From Anaeromassilibacillus sp001305115 (GTDB lineage: Bacteria; Bacillota; Clostridia; Oscillospirales; Acutalibacteraceae): a stretch of DNA of 64,000 bases. Positions within the stretch are counted from its first letter, which is position 1. Every line of letters begins with the position of its first letter. A program made the position numbers and the translations under genes. The notes under the pieces were generated by a model, which made no database searches, was not told the DNA's origin, and saw only the letters and a program-made list of their open reading frames with translations. Positions 19,766 to 28,623 of the stretch are shown here, piece by piece. The stretch covers positions 496,001 to 560,000 of the forward strand of contig AP031437.1 of NCBI GenBank assembly GCA_042854365.1. The letters are read 5' to 3'.

Positions 19766-20941
19766 ATGGCCATCGATAAAAGTCGCGGCGCAGCTGCGGG
19801 AAAAACCATGGATAAAAAGGCGGCGCTGGAGACAGCGCTTGCGCAGATTGAAAAGCAGTTTGGCAAGGGCGCGGTGATGCGTCTTGGCCAGAATGAGGCC
19901 ATGCATGTAGAAGCGATTCCCACGGGTTCGCTTTCTTTGGATCTGGCGCTTGGCATCGGTGGGTTGCCGCGCGGCCGTATTGTCGAGATTTACGGGCCGG
20001 AGAGTTCCGGTAAAACCACCTTGGCCCTGCATTGTATCGCGGAGGGACAAAAGAACGGCGGGAATGCGGCATTTATCGACGTGGAGCATGCGCTTGATCC
20101 GGTGTATGCCCGTGCGCTCGGCGTGGATGTAGATGGATTGCTGGTGTCCCAGCCGGATACCGGTGAACAGGCGTTGGAGATTACAGAGGCACTGGTACGC
20201 TCCGGCGCGATCGACGTAATTGTTGTCGACTCCGTAGCAGCGTTGGTGCCGCGTGCGGAAATTGAAGGGGAGATGGGCGACAGCCATGTTGGGCTTCAAG
20301 CGCGCCTGATGAGCCAAGCACTGCGCAAGTTGGCGGGCGCGATCTCGAAATCGAACTGTGTGGCGATTTTTATCAACCAGCTGCGTGAGAAAGTAGGCGT
20401 GATGTATGGCAACCCGGAGGTTACCCCTGGCGGCCGTGCATTGAAGTTCTATTCCTCGGTGCGTATCGACATTCGCCGGGTCGAAACCCTCAAAAATGGC
20501 ACGGAGCAGATCGGTTCGCGTACCCGCGCGCGCGTGGTGAAGAATAAGATTGCGCCGCCGTTCCGCGAGGCGGAGTTCGATGTCATGTACGGCCGCGGCA
20601 TTTCGCGCGAGGGAGAACTGCTGGACCTTGCGGTTAAGCTCGACATTGTGCAGAAGAGCGGCGCTTGGTTCTCCTATAAACAGGAGCGTTTGGGACAGGG
20701 GCGCGACAATGTTAAAACCCTGTTTGCTACGAATAAAGAGCTTGCAGATGAAATTGAACAGCAGGTCCGTGATAATATCGGCGCTCTGTATGCGAAGTCG
20801 GCAGTTCCCATGCCAAATGCATCGCCTGCAAAGCCGTTGGAGGTTCCAGCTGCTTCTACGCCTGCGGCAGAGCCGGCCAAACCGGCGGCTTCCCGGGCTG
20901 GAAGTGCGAAGATCGACATAGAGGCTGACGACGTAGAATAA
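19766..20941 (+). CDS. recA: Recombinase RecA
   Basis: 391 residues with GGAGG 7 bases before ATG. RecA core: Walker A GPESSGKTT (~76-84), Walker B region VIVVDSVAALVPRAE (~150), FINQLREKVGVMYGNPE, and the L2 loop and C-terminal domain intact. The final ~50 residues are Ala/Pro-rich and end in acidic residues, as is common. It forms ATP-dependent filaments on single-stranded DNA for homologous recombination and the SOS response. recX follows 27 bases downstream, so the two are likely cotranscribed from the promoter at 19531. Confidence 0.98.
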   Translation: MAIDKSRGAAAGKTMDKKAALETALAQIEKQFGKGAVMRLGQNEAMHVEAIPTGSLSLDLALGIGGLPRGRIVEIYGPESSGKTTLALHCIAEGQKNGGNAAFIDVEHALDPVYARALGVDVDGLLVSQPDTGEQALEITEALVRSGAIDVIVVDSVAALVPRAEIEGEMGDSHVGLQARLMSQALRKLAGAISKSNCVAIFINQLREKVGVMYGNPEVTPGGRALKFYSSVRIDIRRVETLKNGTEQIGSRTRARVVKNKIAPPFREAEFDVMYGRGISREGELLDLAVKLDIVQKSGAWFSYKQERLGQGRDNVKTLFATNKELADEIEQQVRDNIGALYAKSAVPMPNASPAKPLEVPAASTPAAEPAKPAASRAGSAKIDIEADDVE

Positions 20942-20968
20942 ACATAAGCATAAAAGGATGGGGATCGT

Positions 20969-21613
20969 TTGCTGATTACTGCGATGGAACCGCGCCGGAA
21001 ACGCTTGACAGCTCTGTTTTTAGATGGAGAGTTCGCCGTGAAACTGGATACGGAGACGCTCCTGCAATCCGGTTGGCGGGTGGGAATGGAGATGGACGAC
21101 GAGGCGTTACACCAGCTCATCCAGCGCAGCGATACGCATCGGGCGCAGGAAAAGGCGCTCTATCTGTTGGAGCACCGCAGCCACTCCAAAAAGGAACTGA
21201 CGGAGAAAATTTCCCGTACGGCAGGCCGGGATGCGGCAGAACATGCCGCGCAGCGGATGGAAGAGCTCGGCCTGATTGACGACGTGCAGTATGCACGGCG
21301 CTTTGCAGAAGAACTGTTACAACGGAAACGCTTTGCCGCCCGGCGGGCGGAATATGAACTTTTACAGAAGGGGATTGACCGGGAACTGGTGCGTACCATT
21401 GTGGATGAGTTGGCGCCGGAACCGGAGGAATCGCTCCGCCTGCTGATTGAACGGAAGTATCGAAGCGCTTTATCGGACGAAAAAGGCCGCCGCCGGGTAT
21501 TTGCCGCATTGCAGCGGCTGGGCTATCGCACGGAGGATATCCGCAGTGTACTGCGAAACTATATCGACTACGAAAATGAGGATGGGATGAATGGCATCGG
21601 TTGGAATGATTAG
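20969..21613 (+). CDS. recX: Regulatory protein RecX
   Basis: 214 residues of basic, helical three-repeat RecX type: LLEHRSHSKKELTEKI, LGLIDDVQYARRFAEEL and a third repeat in the C-terminal half (RRVFAALQRLGYRTEDI). TTG 20969 (after AAGGATGGGG) is used as start; ATG 20984 is an alternative. RecX caps or destabilises RecA filaments. It lies directly after recA, and its last 23 bases overlap the rimO start in another frame, indicating coupled translation. Confidence 0.93.
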   Translation: MLITAMEPRRKRLTALFLDGEFAVKLDTETLLQSGWRVGMEMDDEALHQLIQRSDTHRAQEKALYLLEHRSHSKKELTEKISRTAGRDAAEHAAQRMEELGLIDDVQYARRFAEELLQRKRFAARRAEYELLQKGIDRELVRTIVDELAPEPEESLRLLIERKYRSALSDEKGRRRVFAALQRLGYRTEDIRSVLRNYIDYENEDGMNGIGWND

Positions 21614-22913
21614 CCTTGGCTGTGAAAAAAACCGCGTGGACGCAGAGATTATGATGGCGCGCCTGCAAAAAGCAGGATATACGTTGGTGGACGACGCTTC
21701 CTGTGCGGATGTGGCCATTGTCAATACCTGTGGTTTTATTGAGGCTGCAAAGAAAGAATCCATCGGGGAGATTTTGGAACTTGGAAGGCTCAAAAAGGCT
21801 GGCTGTATCAAAGCGCTTGTCGTTACTGGCTGCATGGCAGAACGCTACCAGCAGGAGATCCGGAAGGAATTGCCGGAAGCCGACGCGGTGTGCGGCATTG
21901 GAGCGGACGCCGATATAGTGGAAGTGGTAGACCGTACTCTGCGCGGGGAGCATCCGGAACTCTTTCCGGATAAAATGTTGTTGCCTCTATGCGGGGAACG
22001 TATCCAGTCAACGCCTCCCTATTCATCCTATTTGAAGATTGCAGAAGGCTGTGACAATCGCTGTTCCTACTGTGCCATTCCATTGATCCGCGGGCCGTAC
22101 CGTTCCCGTCCGATGGAGAGCATCTTGGAAGAAGCGGAAACCTTGGCGAAGAATGGAACAAAAGAATTGATTGTCATTGCACAGGACACGACCCGTTATG
22201 GCTGTGATCTGTATAAAAAACGGATGTTGCCAGAACTCCTGCAAAAGCTTTGTAAAGTGGACGGGATTGTGTGGATTCGCGTTTTATACTGCTATCCGGA
22301 TTTTATGACGGAAGAGTTGATGGACACCATTGCGCGCGAGCCGAAAATTGTCAAATATATAGACCTTCCTTTGCAGCATTGCAGCGGCACGGTATTGCGG
22401 GCGATGCGCCGTTTTGGCAATCGGGAAAAACTCACGGCATTGATTCAAAAGATGCGCGCGCGCATTCCAGGATTGATTCTGCGTACGACGATGATCGCAG
22501 GATTCCCGGGGGAAACAGAAGAGGATTTTGCGCAGTTGTGCGCGTTTATCAAGGAAATACGCTTTGAGCGTCTGGGATGTTTTGCTTATTCGCAGGAGGA
22601 GGATACTCCTGCGGCAGAGATGGAAAATCAGATTGAAGAAGAGGAAAAGCGCCGCCGGGCGGACCGGGTGATGGAGACCCAGATGGGCATCATGCAGGAT
22701 TGGGGCGAGGCGCAGGTTGGCAAAGTATTGGATGTGTTGACCGAAGGCTTTGAGGAAGAGACCGCCTGTTGGTTTGGGCGCAGTTATGCCGACGCGCCGG
22801 AGATTGACGGCAGAATTTACTTTACCGCCGGGGAGGCGCCGGCGCCCGGACAGTTTGTGCGGGTACGTATCACGGCTTGCATGGACTGCGACCTGATGGG
22901 TGAAGCGGAATAA
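21591..22913 (+). CDS. rimO: Ribosomal protein S12 methylthiotransferase RimO
   Basis: 440 residues. N-terminal UPF0004 domain with three cluster-binding cysteines (SLGCEKN Cys11, NTCGF, VTGCMAER), radical-SAM motif CDNRCSYC (~154-161) binding the second 4Fe-4S cluster, and a C-terminal TRAM domain ending MDCDLMGEAE. The LGCEKNRVD opening and length separate RimO from MiaB. It methylthiolates an Asp of ribosomal protein S12. The start overlaps recX by 23 bases; pgsA follows. Confidence 0.95.
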   Translation: MASVGMISLGCEKNRVDAEIMMARLQKAGYTLVDDASCADVAIVNTCGFIEAAKKESIGEILELGRLKKAGCIKALVVTGCMAERYQQEIRKELPEADAVCGIGADADIVEVVDRTLRGEHPELFPDKMLLPLCGERIQSTPPYSSYLKIAEGCDNRCSYCAIPLIRGPYRSRPMESILEEAETLAKNGTKELIVIAQDTTRYGCDLYKKRMLPELLQKLCKVDGIVWIRVLYCYPDFMTEELMDTIAREPKIVKYIDLPLQHCSGTVLRAMRRFGNREKLTALIQKMRARIPGLILRTTMIAGFPGETEEDFAQLCAFIKEIRFERLGCFAYSQEEDTPAAEMENQIEEEEKRRRADRVMETQMGIMQDWGEAQVGKVLDVLTEGFEEETACWFGRSYADAPEIDGRIYFTAGEAPAPGQFVRVRITACMDCDLMGEAE

Positions 22914-22938
22914 TCCGCGCCCGGTTGGAGGAATGAAA

Positions 22939-23538
22939 ATGAATTTGCCCAATAAATTGACGGTGCTGCGGATGGCAATGGTACCATTCTTTGTAGGAGC
23001 GCTACTATGGCAGGAGTTGCCGCACCGGTATCTGGTCGCGCTGCTGCTGTTTGTTGCGGCGTCCTATACAGATCATTTGGATGGAAAAATTGCTAGAAGC
23101 CGCAATCTGATTACGAACTTTGGAAAGTTTATGGACCCCTTGGCAGACAAGATCCTTGTGATTTCGGCCTTGATTTGCTTTGTGAGCCTGGATTTGATCA
23201 ATCCGTGGTGGGTATTGGTGATTGTGGCACGCGAATTTCTTGTTACATCCCTGCGATTGGTTGCTGCGGATGAAGGGGTTGTAATCGCCGCGAACAAGTG
23301 GGGAAAGGCAAAAACGGTAAGCCAGATTGTTGCAATCGCATTGATTTTGGTGATGCAGTATGTGCAGGAATTGGTGGCCATGGGCGTGCTTTCCGCTTTT
23401 ACAATGGGCGGGTTGCCAAGCTCGGCAATTTTCCTTTGGGCCGGCGACGGGTTGATGGCAATTACGGTGTTTTTCACCGTGCTTTCCGGAGGAATCTACT
23501 TAAAGCAGAATTGGAAGGTCATAGGGAACTCCAAGTAA
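22939..23538 (+). CDS. pgsA: CDP-diacylglycerol-glycerol-3-phosphate 3-phosphatidyltransferase
   Basis: 199 residues from ATG 22939, preceded by GGAGG at 7 bases; ATG 22933 is too close to that site. The CDP-alcohol phosphatidyltransferase motif is complete (DGKIAR, then G, D and D at the expected spacing up to MDPLADK). About five membrane segments. It makes phosphatidylglycerolphosphate from CDP-diacylglycerol at the membrane. Last gene of the recA-recX-rimO-pgsA run, ending at a bidirectional terminator. Confidence 0.93.
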   Translation: MNLPNKLTVLRMAMVPFFVGALLWQELPHRYLVALLLFVAASYTDHLDGKIARSRNLITNFGKFMDPLADKILVISALICFVSLDLINPWWVLVIVAREFLVTSLRLVAADEGVVIAANKWGKAKTVSQIVAIALILVMQYVQELVAMGVLSAFTMGGLPSSAIFLWAGDGLMAITVFFTVLSGGIYLKQNWKVIGNSK

Positions 23539-23544
23539 ATACAG

Positions 23545-23584
23545 AAAGGCCACGGAAAGCGTTGGGACGCTCCGTGGCCTTTTA
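23545..23584. terminator. Bidirectional terminator between pgsA and the XRE gene
   Basis: AAAGGCCACGGA and TCCGTGGCCTTT pair around a 14-base loop with T-rich tails on the plus strand; it overlaps the end of the convergent minus-strand gene. Confidence 0.85.
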
Positions 23585-23926
23585 CTTTTTTGGTAAGTTT
23601 TTCCTCTGTTTTCTTCGTACCTTTTTAAATCGTAAAAAGGCGACATATTCCCGAACTTCTCTTTTCTCAGAATCCTCAAATTCCGCGGGCAATACGATAC
23701 AATTCTTTGTCCTCAGGAACGAATACGGTTCATCCACCAAACCAAGCAGGTAGTCAAGCGATATATCAAATAGTTTAGCAATTTCCATTTTCGTTTTGTC
23801 GTCTGGAGCGCTGCGGTTTCGCTCATACGAGGAAATAGTGTGAATGGATACGTTGAGTTTATCCGCTAAATCCTGCTGGGAAAGGCCATGATCCTTCCGA
23901 AGTTCCTGGAGCCTTTCACCTAACAT
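23582..23926 (-). CDS. XRE-family transcriptional regulator
   Basis: 114 residues. Residues ~4-60 form a Cro/CI-type helix-turn-helix (LRKDHGLSQQDLADKLNVS with YERNRSAPDD), followed by LFDISLDYLLGL, typical of small XRE repressors, and a basic C-terminus. A GGGGG site precedes the ATG. It diverges from the TasA-like gene; the shared intergenic region holds TATGGGT repeats around a promoter, so it probably represses that gene and itself. Not related to the XRE pair in the mobile element. Confidence 0.88.
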   Translation of the reverse strand: MLGERLQELRKDHGLSQQDLADKLNVSIHTISSYERNRSAPDDKTKMEIAKLFDISLDYLLGLVDEPYSFLRTKNCIVLPAEFEDSEKREVREYVAFLRFKKVRRKQRKNLPKK

Positions 23927-24003
23927 GGGTTTCCCCCTTCGTATATTCGTTTATCACTATCATTATAAAATTTCTACGAATTTATACAATTAAATGAAAG
24001 AAA

Positions 24004-24047
24004 ACTTATGGGTTTTTCTTGACACCCATATGAAACTACTGTATCAT
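24004..24047 (+). promoter_or_regulatory. Promoter of the TasA-like gene with candidate operator
   Basis: TTGACA (24019-24024), 17-bp spacer, TATCAT (24042-24047). ACTTATGGGT (24004-24013) and ACCCATATGA (24024-24033) form an inverted repeat overlapping the -35; a third ACTTATGGGTG lies at ~24067-24077. Candidate binding sites for the divergent XRE protein. Confidence 0.7.
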
Positions 24048-24111
24048 TTAAATAATCCGGAAGAAACTTATGGGTGACCGCGCCCCCATAATCCCAAAAA
24101 GGAGGAAAAAC

Positions 24112-25212
24112 ATGAAAACAAACAAAAAGAGGATTGTTTTGTCGGCTCTTTCCTTGGTCCTGGTGTTTTGCCTGATGGCTGGCGGGACCATGGCTTGGTT
24201 TACCGACACAGAGAAGGCGGCTGGGAATTTCTCTGCCGGCGTATTGGATATTGAGGTGAATCCGGGTGACGATGGTTTTACAACCAAGGAACCCATGGAG
24301 TTCAAAAATCTCCGTCCGATGCTCCTGAAGAACTTTGATAAGGAATTGGTAGAATCCGACGAGAAAGACGCTGTAAACAATTTGGAGAACAATGGACAGG
24401 ACCCGGACAACTATCCGCAGGACAACCTGCCGATCTATTTCCGGCCCGTTCGTGTAGAGAACAAAGGCACACTGCCGATCTACATTCATCTGGGCATGGA
24501 GCCAACCAGAAGTGACGATAAGGAGCCGGTCCTCTATGGTGACGACGAGTTCAATATCAATCAGGACTCGTATGGGGTCAAGGATTGTGAAAACACGCTC
24601 AAGGATGCGCTCAAAATTTTTGTCTATAAGCAGGTGAAAAATTCAGAGGACCCAAGTCAATACACATGGGAACGCGTCAAAGGTGTAAACCTCAACGAAA
24701 CTTCAAATTGGAAAGGGGAGAGAAAGTGCTACGACCCAACCGAGGTAATTGGCGCCGGTGAAGAGGTTACATACATCATTGGCGGCTACCTGCCCTCTCA
24801 GACAGGCAATGAATATCAGGGCATGCATTACCATGGGAACCTGGTGGTTAAGGCACAGCAGGCGGATCAAGGCCCCTTCAAGCATGGCGATGGCGGTGAA
24901 GAGCCGGAAAATATCACAGTAAATGTCCCGGCAAAGATTCTTGACCAAAGTGATGCATCGAATCCAAAATTCCTCGAAGACGTGGAAATTTCGATGACTT
25001 TTGACCTTGGAACAGAGGTAGCAGATTCGGAGGAAATCGTTGCGTATCTGAAAGCTTACCTGGAGACCTATGAGTACAATGGACAGAGGTACGAATATTT
25101 TGGGAATATGCCGAAAGATTTTAAAATTGTCTATAATAGGGAGACTGGTGAGTACGAAGCCGATCTTGGCGGTGCAGAATACTTGGCAATTGGCGTATTG
25201 CCAATAGAGTAA
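24112..25212 (+). CDS. TasA/camelysin-family secreted protein
   Basis: 366 residues from ATG 24112 (AAAGGAGG upstream). The N-terminus has the SipW-type signal: basic start, hydrophobic stretch, then AGGTMAWFTDTEKAAGNFSAG, matching the TasA/camelysin signature, and a beta-rich body with the LDIEV strand and a conserved YIHLG region. Family members form extracellular fibres or surface proteases in Bacillus. The dedicated SipW peptidase that normally accompanies tasA is absent here. The last ~100 residues (from ITVNVPAKILDQ) look like an added domain. Monocistronic from the promoter at 24019. Confidence 0.8.
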   Translation: MKTNKKRIVLSALSLVLVFCLMAGGTMAWFTDTEKAAGNFSAGVLDIEVNPGDDGFTTKEPMEFKNLRPMLLKNFDKELVESDEKDAVNNLENNGQDPDNYPQDNLPIYFRPVRVENKGTLPIYIHLGMEPTRSDDKEPVLYGDDEFNINQDSYGVKDCENTLKDALKIFVYKQVKNSEDPSQYTWERVKGVNLNETSNWKGERKCYDPTEVIGAGEEVTYIIGGYLPSQTGNEYQGMHYHGNLVVKAQQADQGPFKHGDGGEEPENITVNVPAKILDQSDASNPKFLEDVEISMTFDLGTEVADSEEIVAYLKAYLETYEYNGQRYEYFGNMPKDFKIVYNRETGEYEADLGGAEYLAIGVLPIE

Positions 25213-25352
25213 GTTGTTATGAAATGACTGAAAGATTGGACGGACGTTTTATTTGATAATTCTATGATACAGGAAATATATCGTGGAGCTTATTTATGAA
25301 TAGAACGAGCAATCTGGAATGATGAGGGCGCAATATTGCTGCATAAGTTTTG

Positions 25353-25386
25353 AAAGCCTCTTTTCTTTGCAAAGAAAGCCGTTTTA
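25353..25386 (+). terminator. Possible terminator after the TasA-like gene
   Basis: CTTTTCTTTGCAAAGAAAG palindrome followed by GCCGTTTTAAAG; ~145 bases after the stop. Weak stem. Confidence 0.4.
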
Positions 25387-25406
25387 AAGTTTCCTTTCCT
25401 GTTCTC

Positions 25407-25435
25407 TTTACATTTTCCGGTGGGCAGCATATAAT
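25407..25435 (+). promoter_or_regulatory. Promoter of the T-box-cysE transcript
   Basis: TTTACA, 17-bp spacer, TATAAT. The T-box leader begins about 8 bases downstream. Confidence 0.75.
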
Positions 25436-25442
25436 AAAGTAT

Positions 25443-25721
25443 ACAGAGTATATTTTGAAATGCAGTGAGCGGAAAAAGTACCTCCGGTTAATCCTACAAC
25501 AGAGAGAAAGCGTCGTTGGCTGAAAGCGTTTTCATGTGGGCCCCGAAGGAAATTGCGTCCGTGATGCCGGGGAAGAGACCGGCAGTGCAGGCGAGGGGAA
25601 AGGGATCGTATCTTCGCACGGAAGCCGCCGTTACCGGCAGCAACGAGAGATAAAACGGAGTGGAACCGCGGTTAACGACCGCCTCCGTCCCTTAGGGGAC
25701 GGGGGTGGTCGTTTTATTTTT
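25443..25721 (+). ncRNA. T-box riboswitch (probable cysteine specifier) upstream of cysE
   Basis: The antiterminator T-box GAGTGGAACCGCGG lies at 25658-25671. It is followed by the terminator AACGACCGCCTCCGTCCC/GGGGACGG...GGTCGTT with TTATTTTT (25675-25721). Stem I features are visible: GCGGAAAAAGTA near the 5' end, AGAGAGAAAGCG...TTGGCTGAAAGCG apical loop (25501-25530). TGC at 25554-25556, on the 3' side of Stem I, is the likely specifier for tRNA-Cys. Uncharged tRNA should stabilise the antiterminator and raise cysE expression when cysteine is short. Confidence 0.92.
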
Positions 25722-25745
25722 GGAAAGCAGGTGACGAAGGAAGCA

Positions 25746-26414
25746 ATGTTTGACCAGTTAAAGGCAGAGCTGGACTCGATTATGGAGCGCGACCCGGCGG
25801 CCCGAAGCCGTTGGGAGGTTTATTTTCTCTATTCGGGTTTTAAGGCAGTGCGCTCCTATCGCAAAGCACACTGGTTCTATCAGCATGGGCACAAGTTTAT
25901 TGCACGTTGGATCAGCCAGCGTGCCCGGCATAAGACGGGGATTGAGATTCATCCCGGCGCGACGATTGGGAAGGGGTTGTTCATCGACCATGGCATGGGC
26001 GTTGTGATCGGTGAGACGACTGAGATCGGAGATAACTGTACTTTGTACCAGAATGTCACGTTGGGGGGAACCGGGAAAGAACACGGAAAGCGCCATCCAA
26101 CCCTGGGGAACAATGTGATGGTGGGGTCCGGGGCAAAAGTATTGGGCCCCTTCAAAGTGGGGGATAACGCCCGCGTAGCCGCTGGGGCAGTTGTATTGGA
26201 TGAGGTCCCGCCCAATGCGACGGCAGTTGGCGTGCCCGCCCGCGTGGTACGAATCAACGGTGTAAAGCCGGACAGTCTGGATCAGGTCCATGTGACAGAC
26301 CCGGTTTCGCAGGAGCTGTGCCGCATGCAGGCAAAGTGTACCCATCTGCAAAGACGGTTGGAGATATTGGAGAAAGAGGTGGATATTTCTCCAAAACTGC
26401 CGGAGGAAGAATAA
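25746..26414 (+). CDS. cysE: Serine O-acetyltransferase
   Basis: 222 residues from ATG 25746 (AAGGAAG upstream); longer in-frame readings upstream run through the T-box and are rejected. Short N-terminal helical part, then a left-handed beta-helix of hexapeptide repeats with GIEIHPGATIGKGLFIDHG, GVVIGETTEIG and VTLGGTGKEHGKRHP. The protein is short like many Firmicute CysE forms lacking the full N-terminal domain. It acetylates serine with acetyl-CoA to give O-acetylserine for cysteine synthesis. T-box control by tRNA-Cys and the neighbouring cysS fit this role. Confidence 0.95.
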   Translation: MFDQLKAELDSIMERDPAARSRWEVYFLYSGFKAVRSYRKAHWFYQHGHKFIARWISQRARHKTGIEIHPGATIGKGLFIDHGMGVVIGETTEIGDNCTLYQNVTLGGTGKEHGKRHPTLGNNVMVGSGAKVLGPFKVGDNARVAAGAVVLDEVPPNATAVGVPARVVRINGVKPDSLDQVHVTDPVSQELCRMQAKCTHLQRRLEILEKEVDISPKLPEEE

Positions 26415-26477
26415 AGCAAGTTCGGATGGCATGTGCAATCCCCTGAAGCCCATTCGATGGAAATGACAGGTTGCGTC

Positions 26478-26506
26478 TTGTATTTTTCCGGAAAATCCCA
26501 TATAAT
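26478..26506 (+). promoter_or_regulatory. cysS promoter
   Basis: TTGTAT, 17-bp spacer, TATAAT, ending 56 bases before the cysS ATG. It gives cysS an own start beside any read-through from cysE. Confidence 0.65.
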
Positions 26507-26562
26507 AACGGGTACTGGAACTTGGAGCGCACAGAATAACAAAGCTGGGAGGAACAAGGACA

Positions 26563-27972
26563 ATGAAAATCTATAATACCCTGACGCGCCAAAAGGAAGA
26601 GTTTGTACCGATTACAGCAGGCGAAGTAAAAATTTATGCCTGTGGTCCCACCGTGTACAATTATATCCATATTGGCAATGCGCGGCCGATCTGTGTGTTC
26701 GATGTGTTGCGCCGCTATATGGAGTACCGTGGTCTAAAGGTCACGTATGTACAGAACTTCACCGATGTGGATGACAAGATCATCCGGAAGGCAAACGAGG
26801 AGAACAGCGATTATCTCACCGTTTCCCAGCGCTATATTGAGGAATACAAAACCGATGCGGAAGGATTAAACGTCCGTCCTGCCACCATTCATCCCTTGGC
26901 GACGGAAAACATCGAAGAGATTATCAACATGGTTGCAACGTTGATTGACAAAGGGTATGCTTACGCGTCGAACAATGGAGACGTTTATTTCCGGACCAAC
27001 AAGGATAGCAGCTATGGAAAGCTCTCCCATCAGCCGTTGGAAGATTTGGAGGCTGGAGCGCGCATCGCGGTTGGAGAGGAAAAAGAGGACGCAATGGATT
27101 TCGCTCTTTGGAAAGCAGCGAAAGAAGGGGAACCGAGTTGGGTTTCCCCTTGGGGAAATGGGCGTCCGGGATGGCATATTGAGTGCTCTGCAATGGCAAA
27201 GCACTATCTGGGAGAAACCATTGACATCCATTGCGGAGGCCAGGACCTCATTTTCCCGCACCATGAGAATGAGATTGCACAGAGTGAATGCTGCAACGGC
27301 GCTCCGTTTGCCCATTATTGGATGCATAATGGCTACATCAATGTCGACAACCGCAAGATGAGTAAATCCCTTGGAAACTTTTTCACAGTGCGCGATGTAG
27401 CAGCACAGTTTGGCTATGAGCCCATCCGTTATCTGATGGTGGCATCGCACTATCGCAGCCCAATCAATTACAGTGTCGAGGTGATCGAACAGTGTAAAGC
27501 CGGCTTGGAGCGCCTGTACAATTGCCGGGATAACCTGTCCTTCCTGATGAAGAATGCGCCGGAGGGGGAAAAAGAGGGCGAGAAAGAAATTCGCCGCCGG
27601 TTTGGTGAATATCAGGATCACTTTATTGAAGCGATGGAGGATGACCTGAATACGGCGGATGCACTGTCCGCACTGTTTGATCTTGCAAGGGACATCAATT
27701 CCACGTTAAATGCGTCCTCTGCACCTAGCCGGAACTTGTGCGCCTATGCATTGGATCTTTTCAATGAGTTGGCAGGTGTATTGGGGTTGCTTTACAATCA
27801 GAAGGAGGACCAGCTTTTGGACGAAGAGGTCGAAAAGCTGATCGAACAGCGCAATGAAGCCCGTAAAAACAAGGACTGGGCGACGGCGGACCGTATCCGC
27901 GATGAATTAAAAGCGCGCCATATTGTCTTGGAAGATACGCCACAGGGCGTTAAATGGAAAGTCGAAGAATAA
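26563..27972 (+). CDS. cysS: Cysteinyl-tRNA synthetase
   Basis: 469 residues. Class I motifs: HIGN (36-39, the usual CysRS form of HIGH) and KMSKS (~266). Zinc-binding Cys27 in YACGPTVYN, plus GWHIECSAM and HHENEIAQSE, which complete the zinc site and cysteine pocket. C-terminal DALR and anticodon-binding helices end in the common KWKVEE tail. Ligates cysteine to tRNA-Cys. It follows cysE by 148 bases with its own promoter; no separate T-box is seen in front of it. Confidence 0.97.
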   Translation: MKIYNTLTRQKEEFVPITAGEVKIYACGPTVYNYIHIGNARPICVFDVLRRYMEYRGLKVTYVQNFTDVDDKIIRKANEENSDYLTVSQRYIEEYKTDAEGLNVRPATIHPLATENIEEIINMVATLIDKGYAYASNNGDVYFRTNKDSSYGKLSHQPLEDLEAGARIAVGEEKEDAMDFALWKAAKEGEPSWVSPWGNGRPGWHIECSAMAKHYLGETIDIHCGGQDLIFPHHENEIAQSECCNGAPFAHYWMHNGYINVDNRKMSKSLGNFFTVRDVAAQFGYEPIRYLMVASHYRSPINYSVEVIEQCKAGLERLYNCRDNLSFLMKNAPEGEKEGEKEIRRRFGEYQDHFIEAMEDDLNTADALSALFDLARDINSTLNASSAPSRNLCAYALDLFNELAGVLGLLYNQKEDQLLDEEVEKLIEQRNEARKNKDWATADRIRDELKARHIVLEDTPQGVKWKVEE

Positions 27973-28028
27973 TTGGAAGTGAACGGTTCGTACCATACAA
28001 ATCCATGTTGTACGATCTCGCAGCGGCA

Positions 28029-28056
28029 CTCCCGCCGGCAATAGGTCCGGCGGGAG
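28029..28056 (+). terminator. GC-rich hairpin after cysS
   Basis: CTCCCGCCGG pairs perfectly with CCGGCGGGAG around an 8-base loop. No good T-run follows, so termination may be partial and the next gene partly cotranscribed. Confidence 0.45.
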
Positions 28057-28089
28057 CGCGGTTTATTTGGAGAGAAGGAGCGTTTCCGA

Positions 28090-28581
28090 TTGGCAAAGGA
28101 CAAGGAGAACAAAACAAATGTTATGCGGATCTTGGACAAGGAAAAGGTTCCGTACAAGTTTTATTTCTACGATCACGAGGACGGAGCGATTGACGGCGTT
28201 GCGGTTGCCCGAAAATTGAATCAGAATGTTGAGCAAGTATTTAAAACTCTGGTGACAAAGGGGGCTTCTGGAGCGTTTTACGTCTTTGTTGTACCGGTAG
28301 CAAAGGAGTTGCACCTCAAATCTGCTGCCAAAAGCGTCGGGGAGAAATCAGTCGAAATGATTCACGTCAATGAGATCAACCGAGCGACTGGTTACATACG
28401 CGGGGGGTGTTCACCGATAGGAATGAAGAAACTGTATCGCACTGTGGTGGACAAGAGTTGCGAAGCGCTTCCCACGATCATCGTTAGCGGCGGGAAGATT
28501 GGCGCGCAGGTGGAGGTTTCGCCGCAAGATCTGCTGCGTTTGGTACAGGGAACCGTGGCGGAGATCGCAGTGGAGCCGTAA
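28090..28581 (+). CDS. ybaK: YbaK/EbsC-type Cys-tRNA(Pro) deacylase
   Basis: 163 residues from TTG 28090, with AGAAGGAG about 9 bases upstream. YbaK/ProX editing fold: NVEQVFKTLV, the catalytic-region Lys, FVVPVAKELHLK, AATGYIRGGCSPIG-like motif (ATGYIRGGCSPIGMKK) and IIVSGGKIGAQVEVSP. The family removes Cys mischarged onto tRNA-Pro by ProRS. Location directly after cysS is consistent with cysteine quality control. Confidence 0.93.
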   Translation: MAKDKENKTNVMRILDKEKVPYKFYFYDHEDGAIDGVAVARKLNQNVEQVFKTLVTKGASGAFYVFVVPVAKELHLKSAAKSVGEKSVEMIHVNEINRATGYIRGGCSPIGMKKLYRTVVDKSCEALPTIIVSGGKIGAQVEVSPQDLLRLVQGTVAEIAVEP

Positions 28582-28623
28582 GAATTGTAGTAGGGCACAT
28601 GGGAAGAGAGAGGGAGTGGCGAA

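Noticed and set aside
25536..25745. N-terminal extension of CysE
   Set aside because: The extension would be the translated T-box leader; ATG 25746 has a ribosome site and begins the typical MFDQLKAEL start.
28029..28056. Riboswitch between cysS and the YbaK gene
   Set aside because: Only one simple GC-rich hairpin is present; it lacks any T-box or other conserved aptamer sequence.
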